Origin: JBBRXJ01 sp038248505
GTDB lineage: Bacteria > Bacteroidota > Bacteroidia > Bacteroidales > JBBRXJ01
Direction: 5' to 3'
DNA length: 43,287 nucleotides
Assembly: GCA_038248505.1 (NCBI GenBank)
Contig: JBBRXJ010000017.1
Location: forward strand, 1-43,287
A program made the position numbers and the translations under genes. Shown piece after piece: positions 33,311 to 42,874 of the stretch (positions are counted from its first letter, which is position 1; each line of letters starts with the position of its first letter). The notes beneath the pieces were generated by a model. It was not told where the DNA came from and made no database searches. It was given only the letters and a program-made list of their open reading frames with translations.

Positions 33311-34768
33311 ATGAAAATTAAATCTTTTTTTTTTACAATTGTTTTTTTTATAATCTCATTCATTACTTTATCGCAACCCTATTCAAAACGATGGGAAGCC
33401 GTTGATAAAAAGCCAGTTCCACAATGGTTCGCAGATGCTAAATTTGGTATTTTTATTCATTGGGGTTTGTATAGTGTGCCTGCTTTCTCCCCAGTTGGCC
33501 CTGATGGCTATTCGGAGTGGTATTGGATGAATTTGACTAATCCAACTCGTCCAAATTTTGCTGCTACTATTCAATTTCATAAAAAGGTTTATGGTGATAG
33601 TTTTCAATATACTGATTTTGCACCCTTGTTTAAAGCCGAATTCTATGATCCTAAAGCTTGGGCAAGTTTAATAAAGAAATCGGGAGCAAAATATATTGTT
33701 CCAACTTCAAAGCATCATGATGGTTTTTGTTTATGGCCAAGTGCTGAAGCAAGCAAAGCATATGGAAGACCATGGAATGCCGTAGAGGTTGGTCCTAAAA
33801 GAGATGTTCTTGGTGAGTTGGCTGTTGCAGCTAGAAATGAGGGCTTGATTTTTGGAATTTATTATTCGCTCTATGAATGGTACAATCCGCTGTGGTTGTC
33901 AAATAAAAATCAATATGTAATAGAGCATATGCATCAACAATTCAAAGATGTTGTAACACGGTATCAGCCATCGCTAATTTTTTCAGATGGCGAATGGGAT
34001 ATGAATGATAGTGCTTGGCATAGTGCTGAATTATTAATCTGGTTGTTTTATGAATCATCGGTTAAGGATAATGTTGTAGTGGATGATCGTTGGGGTAAAA
34101 ACACAAGAGGTAAACATGGTTCATATTATACTTCAGAATATGGTGCAGGTATGCAGCCTGGTGTGTTGTGGGAAGAAAGCCGTGGTATGGGAATGTCGTA
34201 TGGCTATAATCGTACTGAAAAGTTGAGTGATTATAAGACTGCAAGAGAATTGCTAATAATACTTTGTGATATTGTAAGTAGAGGTGGAAATTTATTACTC
34301 GATATTGGTTCGGCAGCTGACGGAACAATTCCTGTAATTATGGAAGAACGATTACTTCAGATGGGTGAGTGGTTGCAAAGAAATGGTGAGGCTATTTACG
34401 GAACGAAGTATTATACTAAACCATGCCAGTGGAGTGAGGGATTAATACCTAAATCGGATACAAAAAATTATATGTCTGATTACGACATCAATAAATTAAT
34501 TCAACCTTCATCAGAGCGTGCTAATATTCAAGCTTTTTTTACTCAAAAAGGGGCTGCACTTTACTGTATTATCCCAATAACTGATGTGACTTCATTCATT
34601 CTTCGTGATTTGAATTTGGGTGCAGGATCTGTAGTAAAAATCATAGGTAATGAGAAACCATTGAACTGGAAACAAAATGGTAAAAACGTTATTGTAGAAT
34701 TACCGGCTAATTGTAGTACCAAAGTATTATATGAATTAGCAGTTTTGAAAATTATTAGAGCCGCATAA
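33311..34768 (+). CDS. GH29 alpha-L-fucosidase
   Basis: Secreted glycoside hydrolase of 485 aa that releases alpha-L-fucose. The frame is open from 33242, but the ATG at 33311 gives a clean signal peptide (KIKSFFFTIVFFIISFITLS), so I use it. Family signatures: FADAKFGIFIHWGLYSVPAFSP (about residues 38-59), SKHHDGFCLWPS (about 135-146), and the nucleophile Asp in LIFSDGEWD (about 220-228). An acid/base residue cannot be assigned by eye, since it varies in GH29. The C-terminal beta domain (about 380-485) closes the protein. It lies 46 bp after the small membrane protein gene, in the same direction. Confidence 0.93.
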   Translation: MKIKSFFFTIVFFIISFITLSQPYSKRWEAVDKKPVPQWFADAKFGIFIHWGLYSVPAFSPVGPDGYSEWYWMNLTNPTRPNFAATIQFHKKVYGDSFQYTDFAPLFKAEFYDPKAWASLIKKSGAKYIVPTSKHHDGFCLWPSAEASKAYGRPWNAVEVGPKRDVLGELAVAARNEGLIFGIYYSLYEWYNPLWLSNKNQYVIEHMHQQFKDVVTRYQPSLIFSDGEWDMNDSAWHSAELLIWLFYESSVKDNVVVDDRWGKNTRGKHGSYYTSEYGAGMQPGVLWEESRGMGMSYGYNRTEKLSDYKTARELLIILCDIVSRGGNLLLDIGSAADGTIPVIMEERLLQMGEWLQRNGEAIYGTKYYTKPCQWSEGLIPKSDTKNYMSDYDINKLIQPSSERANIQAFFTQKGAALYCIIPITDVTSFILRDLNLGAGSVVKIIGNEKPLNWKQNGKNVIVELPANCSTKVLYELAVLKIIRAA

Positions 34769-34811
34769 TAGAAAATTTTTCTTTGAGAAAAATTTAATAA
34801 AAATAAATTCA

Positions 34812-35309
34812 ATGGATAATAACGATATTTTGCGCCGCATACGATATATTTTCGATATCAATGATTCAAAAATGATTGAGATTTTTGGTTTAGCTGATAG
34901 TATTGTTACTCGCACACAGATTAGCGATTGGTTAAAAAAGGAAGATGATGAGGCTTTTCAGCCGCTTTGCGATATGGATTTGGCCATTTTTTTAAATGGC
35001 TTTATTAATGTTAATAGAGGGAAGAAAGAAGGTATACAGGCAAAACCAGAAGAGCGGCTAAACAATAATATAATATTTCGAAAATTGAAAATTGCTTTAA
35101 ATCTTAAGGATGATGATATCTTAAAAATTCTCGATTTGGTTGATCGTCGTATTAGTAGTCATGAGTTATCTGCATTTTTCCGTAAGCCAGATCAAAGTCA
35201 GTATCGTCTTTGCCATGATCAAATAATTCGTAATTTTCTTCAAGGTTTACAGCTTAAATATTATAGCAAAGTGCAATTAGATATAAGTAAGATAAAGAGG
35301 ATTGATTAA
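34812..35309 (+). CDS. DUF1456 (YehS-like) family protein
   Basis: Protein of 165 aa made of two similar halves: NDILRRIRYIFDINDSKMIEIF...LCDMDLAIFLNGFI (about residues 3-65) and NNIIFRKLKIALNLKDDDILKIL...LCHDQIIRNFLQGL (about 85-150). This internal duplication is the DUF1456 hallmark. Cytoplasmic, function unknown. It follows the fucosidase gene by 43 bp. Confidence 0.9.
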   Translation: MDNNDILRRIRYIFDINDSKMIEIFGLADSIVTRTQISDWLKKEDDEAFQPLCDMDLAIFLNGFINVNRGKKEGIQAKPEERLNNNIIFRKLKIALNLKDDDILKILDLVDRRISSHELSAFFRKPDQSQYRLCHDQIIRNFLQGLQLKYYSKVQLDISKIKRID

Positions 35310-35490
35310 AATGAGGTATCGTTTTTATCCTCAGATGGTTCTTTTTAAGCATTAAAATCGTTCATTTTAAATACGTGGGTCTATTGCTAATAAGCTTGTT
35401 GTTAGTATGTTAATAAATATTAACGAATTGTAATAATAATTCTTAATTTAGTGGGCTGATAATACATTAGTTAAATAACAATTCAATAAC

Positions 35491-36810
35491 ATGGAAAATT
35501 TTAATATCGCCATTTTAGGTTGTGGCACAGTAGGAAGCGGAGTTGCAAAAATAATTCTCGATATGCAAAATGAATTGGCTGAAAGGTCAACTTGCAAAAT
35601 TGAATTAAAGAAGATTGTAGATTTGGCTCCAACCAAAAGTGCATCGGCCTATAATTTGCCAATGAATTTGTTTGCTGGAGGAGGCAAGGATCTTAGCAAA
35701 GAAGAAGCAGGAAAATATATTAAAGAAGTAATTGATGATAAAAATATTCATTTGGTTGTTGAGGCAATTGGTGGAACGAGCGAATATTTACTTAATGTTT
35801 TAATAAGCGCACTCAAAGCAGGTAAACATGTGGTAACTGCAAATAAAGCTATTCTTGCAGAGAATGGTAAAGTATTGTTTGATACGGCCAAAGCAAATAA
35901 TGTAGGACTAGGTTATGAAGCCAGTGTTTGCGGTGCTATACCAATTATTAAAGCCATACGCGAAAATTTTACTGGTGATAAAGTGATTGAGATTTCTGGT
36001 ATTATGAATGGTACCAGTAATTATATTCTTTCTCAAATGCAGGAGGAGGGTCTTGATTTTGCAACGGCCTTAAAAATGGCACAGGATGCTGGTTATGCAG
36101 AGGCTGATCCTACATTGGATATTAGTGGAGGAGATGCTGGACATAAATTAGCTATTCTAATAAAATTAGCCTTTGGAGCAGAGATTAGTTATAGCAAATT
36201 ATTGAAAGAAGGTATTCAAACTATTTCTAAAGAAGATTTAGATTTGGCCAATGAAATGGGTTGTACTATAAAATTGGTTTGTTATGCAAAACAAATTGAT
36301 AAAAAAGTATATGCTGCAGTAAAGCCAATGATGGTGAAGTATGCTAATTTTCTATCAAAAGTTAATGGAGCAACCAATTGCGTGAAGGTTATTAATAAAT
36401 ATTCAGGCCAACAATTTTTTGTAGGAAAAGGTGCAGGTAGTTTGGAAACTGCAAGCTCAATTGTTTCAGATATTGTTTTTATTGCTAAATACAATAAAAA
36501 AATCACCAACATAACGGATGCGAGTCCTTGCGACTTGGTGAACTCCGATCAGTTTGAATTCCCTTACAATATAACTTTTACTACTGAAGATTATCCTGGA
36601 ATAACTGGCTTAGTAACAACAGCAATTGGTGAACAAAAAATTAATATTGATACTGTGAGTCATAATAGGCATAATAAAGAGAAGGCCATATTCTCTGTGG
36701 CAACAATGCCATGTTCATTAGGACAGATTAATAAAGCGATAGAGGCCATCAATAAAAAAGCACCAAAGGTATTAGCAGAAGCGCCTAAAATTATTCCTAT
36801 TCTCTATTAA
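35491..36810 (+). CDS. hom: Homoserine dehydrogenase
   Basis: Monofunctional enzyme of 439 aa reducing aspartate semialdehyde to homoserine for threonine and methionine synthesis. An N-terminal NAD(P) fold with GCGTVGSGV (about residues 10-18), AGKHVVTANKAILAENG (about 110-126), the catalytic region GIMNGTSNYILSQM (about 170-183) with GYAEADPTLDISGGDAGHKLAIL (about 205-227), and a C-terminal ACT domain (about 360-439, DYPGITGLVTTAIGE). In many relatives it is fused to aspartokinase or sits with thrB/thrC; here it stands alone, ending in a long hairpin terminator shared with the convergent foldase gene. Confidence 0.96.
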   Translation: MENFNIAILGCGTVGSGVAKIILDMQNELAERSTCKIELKKIVDLAPTKSASAYNLPMNLFAGGGKDLSKEEAGKYIKEVIDDKNIHLVVEAIGGTSEYLLNVLISALKAGKHVVTANKAILAENGKVLFDTAKANNVGLGYEASVCGAIPIIKAIRENFTGDKVIEISGIMNGTSNYILSQMQEEGLDFATALKMAQDAGYAEADPTLDISGGDAGHKLAILIKLAFGAEISYSKLLKEGIQTISKEDLDLANEMGCTIKLVCYAKQIDKKVYAAVKPMMVKYANFLSKVNGATNCVKVINKYSGQQFFVGKGAGSLETASSIVSDIVFIAKYNKKITNITDASPCDLVNSDQFEFPYNITFTTEDYPGITGLVTTAIGEQKINIDTVSHNRHNKEKAIFSVATMPCSLGQINKAIEAINKKAPKVLAEAPKIIPILY

Positions 36811-36863
36811 TATATTGAGATACTAGTTCGCTGTGTTTTCGCCTTTCGAACGAATCATTAAAA

Positions 36864-36918
36864 TATTAGTTCATAAAAAAAGCCTTCGAATCTCGAAGGC
36901 TTTTTTTATGAACTAATA
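36864..36918. terminator. Long perfect bidirectional terminator between hom and the foldase gene
   Basis: A 26-bp perfect inverted repeat (36864-36889 and 36893-36918) with a loop of only 3 nt; the core GCCTTCGA/TCGAAGGC is flanked by A7 and T7. Serves both convergent genes. Confidence 0.92.
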
Positions 36919-36925
36919 CTATATC

Positions 36926-39025
36926 TTAATAAAACTTTGCTCTACGATCAACAATTTTAGATATTTTCTTTAATGCCTCGTATGAATCATAACCAGCGCG
37001 TGATTTCAATTCTTCAATGATAGAATACTGCTCCATGCTAAATTCTTCTTTTTTCTCAGCAGGAGTAATAGTGTTTACTTTTGCTATAAACACTCCATTT
37101 GTACCTTTAATAACTTTGCTCGTTTCACCTTGTTTTAAAGCTGAAATAGCTGCTGCCACATTTGGTTCAATGCCTGCACCAGGTATTCCATAGCTTGAGA
37201 ACATAATATCATCAGCTCTCATTACTTCAATGCTGAGTTTTTGAGCCAATGCTTGAATATCCGAAGTGCCTGCTGCATTCATTTTGTCAGTAAGCATCTG
37301 AAGTTTCTTTTCGCGCATTACATTAGGCTTTATTTGTTCTTTTATCTTATCAAGTGGAATATAGCCTTCTTCTTTTGATTCTTTTAACGCAGCAACAATA
37401 TAATTGTCTTCAATTTCCATAGGTGCTGAAATCTGTCCAACTTTAGCAGTATTGAAGACCCAACGTACCATTTCGCGTGCATTTGTGATGTAATTAACCG
37501 CACGAGCATCTTCGCGAGTATTGGTTGATACTTGCAGTTGAATACCGCTACTTGTAGCATTGGCTTCAAAAAGTGTTGCCGTATTGTTTTGTGTTGAATA
37601 TTGAACGGCTTTAGCATAAATGCTTTGACGTGTTTTTGAACTTGGTATTACTTCGCGTTTTAAAATGGCAACTTGTACTTTTTCAGTAGGTTTTGTGCGA
37701 TTAGTTACTTGAATAATGTGATAACCATACTGTGTTTTTACCAACATTATTTTTCCAGTAGCATTATAGAAACAGGAGTCGCTAAATTCTTTTATCATGG
37801 CACCTTCTGCAAACCAACCTAAATCACCACCTTTTTCTTTTGACCCATCAGTGGAGAATTGCATTGCCAATACACCAAAGTTCTCAGCTTTATTGCTTTT
37901 TAACACTTTAAATATACTATCGGCAAGTGTTTTAGCACGTTCGTCAGACATGGTTTGGCTTGGTTGTAATAGTATATGACGAGCTTGAACTGAATCAGAA
38001 ACATTATGTCGTTTAATAAGACGAGCTAATGCATATGTGTTGTTTGAAAAATAGGGGCCAAATACATCATTTGGATTAGCTTCCAGAAACATGTAGTCAT
38101 TAATTTCAACGGGTATTTCTCCCTTGTTGTAATTCTTATCTGTATAAAGGGTATCAGAGTTTAAGTTTACAAATTGTCGTGCGTCATCCGTTGCAATAAA
38201 TTCATCTTTTAGCTTTATAATTTCTTTAAAGAAGGCACTGTCATCATCTACTGATGCTTTTATTGGCCATGCTAAATAAATAATATCGCGGGCATCAACA
38301 GTTTGTTTGAATTCATTCTTATGTTCTTTGTAGTAGGCTTTATAATCGGAGTTACTTAATTCAAGGCTACTATCGCTAATTGTTTCAATACTAAGTTTTA
38401 CTAAGTCAATGCTAAAACGGGTGTTGTTCTCGGTATAACGTTGTTCAGCTTGATATTTCGTAACATACACTGCTTTGCTGATCAGTGTATTGTATTTTGC
38501 TTGACGATGTTGGTTCTCAATGTCTTGTTCTAATGAAAGCCAGAATTTTTTCTGCTCTTCAGGAACTTGATCAAGATTTTGAATAAAGTTCATCAGATTC
38601 GCTTTATTAAACATACCTGTTTGACGATCAGTAAATAACTGACGAACATATGAATTATTTTCAATAACATCAATAAGTTCTTCTGGAGTGATAGTCATAC
38701 CTAAAGTTTTCATCTCAGGGGTAATGGTATTATCCATGATGAAGCGATTCCAAATACTTTCACGAATACCATCCATGGTTTTTTCATCCATTTCCATATT
38801 CGGATTGTTTTGTTTGTATATCGCAGCTAATTTTTCAACTTCGGCATCAAACTCAGGATAACTTATACTTTGACCGTTAATACTACCGGCATCATTCTGA
38901 TTCTGTTGAAACAAGCTGTTTCCAGACCGAATAAAGTCATCTAAAACGAACATTAGTAAGGATAAACCAATAATTACGGCGAGTAATACGCCCATACGGC
39001 TTCTGATTTTCTCAAGTGTTGCCAT
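36926..39025 (-). CDS. PpiD/SurA-type peptidyl-prolyl isomerase (periplasmic foldase)
   Basis: Membrane-anchored chaperone of 699 aa. One N-terminal helix (about residues 11-31, MGVLLAVIIGLSLLMFVLDD) holds it in the inner membrane with the bulk in the periplasm. A SurA-N-like chaperone region follows (about 35-240). One clear parvulin domain spans about 340-450 (QARHILLQPSQTM..., QFSTDGSKEKGGDLGWFAEG, TQYGYHIIQVTNR). The long C-terminal helical part (about 455-690) packs against the chaperone domain in relatives. It assists folding of exported proteins. Layout matches E. coli PpiD. It follows the TonB-receptor gene in the same direction, but its start is left of that gene's stop by 137 bp. 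Confidence 0.92.
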   Translation of the reverse strand: MATLEKIRSRMGVLLAVIIGLSLLMFVLDDFIRSGNSLFQQNQNDAGSINGQSISYPEFDAEVEKLAAIYKQNNPNMEMDEKTMDGIRESIWNRFIMDNTITPEMKTLGMTITPEELIDVIENNSYVRQLFTDRQTGMFNKANLMNFIQNLDQVPEEQKKFWLSLEQDIENQHRQAKYNTLISKAVYVTKYQAEQRYTENNTRFSIDLVKLSIETISDSSLELSNSDYKAYYKEHKNEFKQTVDARDIIYLAWPIKASVDDDSAFFKEIIKLKDEFIATDDARQFVNLNSDTLYTDKNYNKGEIPVEINDYMFLEANPNDVFGPYFSNNTYALARLIKRHNVSDSVQARHILLQPSQTMSDERAKTLADSIFKVLKSNKAENFGVLAMQFSTDGSKEKGGDLGWFAEGAMIKEFSDSCFYNATGKIMLVKTQYGYHIIQVTNRTKPTEKVQVAILKREVIPSSKTRQSIYAKAVQYSTQNNTATLFEANATSSGIQLQVSTNTREDARAVNYITNAREMVRWVFNTAKVGQISAPMEIEDNYIVAALKESKEEGYIPLDKIKEQIKPNVMREKKLQMLTDKMNAAGTSDIQALAQKLSIEVMRADDIMFSSYGIPGAGIEPNVAAAISALKQGETSKVIKGTNGVFIAKVNTITPAEKKEEFSMEQYSIIEELKSRAGYDSYEALKKISKIVDRRAKFY

Positions 39026-39162
39026 TGAAAGTGGTATTAATATTAAATAGTTCTATTAAAATTAAGGCACGAATATAAGAAAATTATATGTTTTAAAGTC
39101 CCTTCAATGAATAATAATTCACTTTAAAAAAACTGGATAGTATTTATGTAAATAGCACAATA

Positions 39163-41622
39163 TCAAAACTTAATGGTAAATTTAACATTAAGCCTTCTAC
39201 TGGTTAAGTAATTTGGCACGGCAAACATATCAGGTATGCTTGGGTCAGTGCTTACAGTTCGTACCCATAAGTAGGAGATGGTATTACTTATATTGAATAG
39301 GTTAAAAATCTCAATTCCAAACCACATTCCTTTAATATGTTTTAAGGTATTAAGGTTTTTAGGTTTAACCTCGTCGCTAATAATTACCTTATATAATCCA
39401 ACATCTACCCGCCTATACGGTGGCATTCTGAAAAAATCATCATAGCGTTTTGAGTAGGGGCTCGTGTATGGTAATCTGCTTCCATACATAAAGGTGAGTT
39501 GCATTCGCCATGTTGGATTGTTGGGGAAGTAATCCTGAAAGTGCAATCCGAAGTTTATTAATTGATCGCTTGGCCGAGGGTATGAGCCAATCTCCGTGCT
39601 ATTCCCAAGTGAATCAAGGTGAAAATCGCCTTTTACATCTTCCTTTGTGTTCATGAAGGATAGGCTAAACCACGATTCGGCACCTTTCACAAATTCACCA
39701 TTCACTTTCATATCTATACCACTGGCATAACCTGATGCTAAGTTTTCAGCGCTGTATCGTATTCTAACATTATCAATTTTGTATGGAATGAGATTGTCCA
39801 TCTTTTTATAATAGGCTTCTGTAATAAAACGAAAAGGTCTGTTCCAAGCGGTGAAGCTATGATCGCTGCCAATTACAAAATGGAGTGATCGCTGAGATTT
39901 TATATTGGTGTTTATTGTTCCATCACTTTTTCGGAATTCCTTATAAAAAGGAGGTTGATAATAATAACCAGTTGCGAAACGGAAAACGTAATCGCGACGC
40001 CACATTGGTTTGAATGATGCCGATGCTCTAGGGCTAATGTTGAGTTCGTCATTAAATGACCAATACGCACCACGCAAGCCCGCAACGAGTGTTAAAATTC
40101 TTCCGTTAAGGCTAAAGTTACGTGACTCTTGAATAAAACCACTTAGTCGGTTGGTAGCTAAATTATTTTTAGCAACAGCCACTTCTTGTAGTTTTATTGT
40201 TTGATCGCTGTAAGGCAGACTGTATCCTGCTGAATCGAGCATTTGCCATTCATGTAAATCGTCGCCAATTATTTCTCTCTGGTAGCGTGCTTCCCAACGT
40301 ATGCGATTGAGGCCAGCAATCTGTGTGCCTCTTAAACTACTTGAGAATACAGTTGCGTCAAGGTAGTTGCGCGCATGATTAAGAAATGTACCAACACCTA
40401 AATTCATTGCACTATCACTACCTGTTTGTGGTGCCGATGATTGATCTACTTCATTAATTAAATACTGTCCTTGAATATCGAATGTCTCTTGTTCGCTCGC
40501 ATTATACAATGAGTTAATCCATTTAATGCTGAGGTTTTTATTTGGCCTATGGGTTAATGATAACGCGCCAAGCATGGTTGCAAATTTATCTACTTCACTG
40601 CCATCATAATATATACGCAGTTTTAGAGTCTTTTGTGTGGTACCAAATGCGGTAGTTTGTTCTTCGGGTATAAAAGTGTATTTATTTTGTGCTATGTTAC
40701 CAAGAAAAGCAATGTCCGTTTTATCGGAGATGGTATAGGTCATATAGGTCTGCATATCCATAAATGACGGATGATATTCGCCTTTTACATCTAAACTTTT
40801 TAGAAGATATTGTGAGGTTTTATAACGCACTCCTGTAATATGTGTGAACTTATTGTTTTTTGATATGCCTTCAAGATACGCGTCGCCACCTAAAAAGCTC
40901 AATGATGAGCCGCCACCCCAGCTATTCGGTTTACGGTAACTTATATCAAGTACTGACGACATTTTATCGCCATACGCCACATCAAAACCACCTGATGAAA
41001 AACGTAAACCAGATACCATATCCGGATTAATAAAACTCAGCCCTTCCTGCTGCCCGCTGCGTATTAGAAAGGGACGATAAATTTCAATATCATTTACATA
41101 CACCAAATTTTCATCATAATTTCCACCGCGAACAGAATACTGCGAGCTTAATTCGTTATTTGATGATACGCCCGGAAGTGTTTTAATAACCGACTCAATA
41201 CCGCCAGCAACGCTAGGTAACATAGTGTGTTTCTCTATAGTTATGTTTACCATAGATGTAGTTCGCTCTCGTTCTGCTTGAATAGTAAAAGTGGATATAA
41301 GTGTTGTCTTTTCTGATAGATTATGATTCATAATCTTTTTTTCGCCAGCTTTCAGAAATATAGGTAGTGTGTCAGTATTAAATCCAAGATAGCTAATAAC
41401 CAGTGAAATTTGGGTTTCTGATGGAATTTGCAAAAGGTAACGCCCCATTTTATCGCTACTCGTGCCAATGGTACTGTTTGAAATTATGATGTTTGCGTTC
41501 TCAACCGTATTGTTTTGATTATCTCTTATAACTCCATACAATGTTGATGTTTGTTGGCTTTGCGCGTTAAGCGCAGTACAGACAAATAGTATCGAGATGA
41601 TATGTTTAAAACGTTTCCGCAT
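39163..41622 (-). CDS. TonB-dependent receptor with carboxypeptidase-regulatory-like domain
   Basis: Outer-membrane receptor of 819 aa. Signal peptide (about residues 5-22), then a CarboxypepD-regulatory-like domain (about 25-110: LYGVIRDNQNNTVENANIII..., ISYLGFNTDTLPI). The plug follows (about 125-235; IESVIKTLPGVSSNNELSSQ, SVRGGNYDENLVYVNDIEIY) and a 22-strand-type barrel to the C-terminal Phe (LNVKFTIKF). Typical of Bacteroidota, where such receptors import oligosaccharides, siderophores or other large ligands; no SusD partner is adjacent, so it is not a standard polysaccharide locus and the ligand is unknown. Confidence 0.92.
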   Translation of the reverse strand: MRKRFKHIISILFVCTALNAQSQQTSTLYGVIRDNQNNTVENANIIISNSTIGTSSDKMGRYLLQIPSETQISLVISYLGFNTDTLPIFLKAGEKKIMNHNLSEKTTLISTFTIQAERERTTSMVNITIEKHTMLPSVAGGIESVIKTLPGVSSNNELSSQYSVRGGNYDENLVYVNDIEIYRPFLIRSGQQEGLSFINPDMVSGLRFSSGGFDVAYGDKMSSVLDISYRKPNSWGGGSSLSFLGGDAYLEGISKNNKFTHITGVRYKTSQYLLKSLDVKGEYHPSFMDMQTYMTYTISDKTDIAFLGNIAQNKYTFIPEEQTTAFGTTQKTLKLRIYYDGSEVDKFATMLGALSLTHRPNKNLSIKWINSLYNASEQETFDIQGQYLINEVDQSSAPQTGSDSAMNLGVGTFLNHARNYLDATVFSSSLRGTQIAGLNRIRWEARYQREIIGDDLHEWQMLDSAGYSLPYSDQTIKLQEVAVAKNNLATNRLSGFIQESRNFSLNGRILTLVAGLRGAYWSFNDELNISPRASASFKPMWRRDYVFRFATGYYYQPPFYKEFRKSDGTINTNIKSQRSLHFVIGSDHSFTAWNRPFRFITEAYYKKMDNLIPYKIDNVRIRYSAENLASGYASGIDMKVNGEFVKGAESWFSLSFMNTKEDVKGDFHLDSLGNSTEIGSYPRPSDQLINFGLHFQDYFPNNPTWRMQLTFMYGSRLPYTSPYSKRYDDFFRMPPYRRVDVGLYKVIISDEVKPKNLNTLKHIKGMWFGIEIFNLFNISNTISYLWVRTVSTDPSIPDMFAVPNYLTSRRLNVKFTIKF

Positions 41623-42118
41623 TACAGCCCTAAAATAACAGAAAAAGATGGAATAAATTGTGTGTATGCAGGTGTTTTGTGGAGAAATTTAGATGAAGTG
41701 TATTGTTAATGCGATTGCACAAGGCGGTGATAAATATTTTGAATAAACTCACCTATTATGTTCATATACTCTCGGCATGCAATTATTATATTGATTCTGC
41801 ATAACTGTACACCTATTGTTTTACTCTATATTGTCAGACATTTTGGGTTCGCTAGGGACGTTATTTCGGTAAAAATCACTAAAACAACACAGCACGTCCC
41901 GTATGGGACGAAACATCTATTTACCGAAGTTACATCCTAGCGGGATTCACTTTGTTTTTATATTATATCTTTCTACCGAAATATCAGCCCTGACGGGCTT
42001 TGCTTTTATTTAAAATCTTGCGAAAATATCCGATTGCTAAGCTTAAGCATGTTGTTGGTGTATGATAATGTAGAATCAGAATTCTTATTTCTATGAGTGC
42101 ATGTTCATTCTTCTGTAA
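41623..42118. other. Intergenic region TonB receptor / lpxH, 496 bp
   Basis: No supported gene; a 60-codon open frame (41758-41940) has no family features and lies in the palindromic repeats. The region holds the receptor promoter (no exact -7 box found near 41622) and the ACCGAA-box repeat cluster at 41850-41999. Confidence 0.55.
41850..41999. repeat. Cluster of ACCGAA-box palindromic repeat units
   Basis: Three copies of a (C/T)TACCGAA(A/G)T box: 41861-41871 (minus strand), 41920-41930 and 41973-41982 (plus). The first two lie in arms of an imperfect 24-bp inverted repeat (41850-41873 and 41919-41942) that encloses the perfect hairpin CGTCCC-gtat-GGGACG (41895-41910). The third is followed by AGCCC-tgac-GGGCT (41986-41999). 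The shared layout is box, then a short GC hairpin. Looks like a small non-coding mobile or structural repeat. Confidence 0.6.
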
Positions 42119-42874
42119 TTAGATATCCCATTTTTTTAACTCCATCTTTTCACCATCAAATACACCGTAGGTAAAAAGTGTTATCCAGTCGCCAAGTACC
42201 ATAAGATTCGATTTTTCGTTGAGTTTGTAATCGAGAGCTAGATGTCTATGACCAAATACAAAATAATCGAAGTGTTCTTGTTTGAGAATGTTTTTAGAGT
42301 ACGGTATGAGACGTTCATTTTCTTCCCCTTCAAATTTTTCTACCAAACCATTTGAGTATCGGCTTTTTTTAGCCCAAATATGACCAATACTTATTGCCAG
42401 ATTTGGATGTACACGAGAATAGAGCCAACGCAAAGATTGGCTTCTAAAGGCAATCTTTAATAATTTATAACCATTATCACCCGGCCCAAAACCATCACCA
42501 TGTGCCATGTAGAATTTTTTTTCGTTAAATTCACAAATAAGAATTCCATCATGAACAATCATGCCACATTCTTGCGTGAAGTAGTTTCTTGCCCACATAT
42601 CATGATTACCGGTGAAGAAATGAACTGGAATACCAGCGTCTGTAATTTCTGTTATCTTACCAAAGAAGCGAACGAAGCCGCGTGGTACCACCTTTTTGTA
42701 TTCCCACCAAAAGTCAAATATATCACCAAGTAAATATATGGCTGCTGCGTCTTTACGAACAGTTTCGAGCCATTTTACAAAAGCTTTTTCGCGTTCTTTG
42801 CTTTTATCTTCAGGATACAACCCGAGATGCACATCGGATGCAAAGTATATTTTTTTATTTGCAGGGAGCTTCAT
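42119..42874 (-). CDS. lpxH: UDP-2,3-diacylglucosamine diphosphatase
   Basis: Lipid A enzyme of 251 aa that hydrolyses UDP-2,3-diacylglucosamine to lipid X. Calcineurin-type metal ligands are all visible: SDVHLG (about residues 13-18), GDIFDFWWE (about 50-58), TGNHDMW (about 92-98), AHGDG (about 130-134) and GHRHLA (about 220-225). The GYKLLKIAFRSQSLRWLYSRVHPN insertion (about 140-163) is the lipid-binding cap of this family. It starts exactly where the thioredoxin-like gene stops (no intervening base), so the two are translationally linked. Confidence 0.92.
   Translation of the reverse strand: MKLPANKKIYFASDVHLGLYPEDKSKEREKAFVKWLETVRKDAAAIYLLGDIFDFWWEYKKVVPRGFVRFFGKITEITDAGIPVHFFTGNHDMWARNYFTQECGMIVHDGILICEFNEKKFYMAHGDGFGPGDNGYKLLKIAFRSQSLRWLYSRVHPNLAISIGHIWAKKSRYSNGLVEKFEGEENERLIPYSKNILKQEHFDYFVFGHRHLALDYKLNEKSNLMVLGDWITLFTYGVFDGEKMELKKWDI

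Noticed and set aside
41758..41940. 60-codon open frame upstream of the TonB receptor.
   Set aside because: Coincides with the ACCGAA palindromes, and its translation shows no recognisable pattern.
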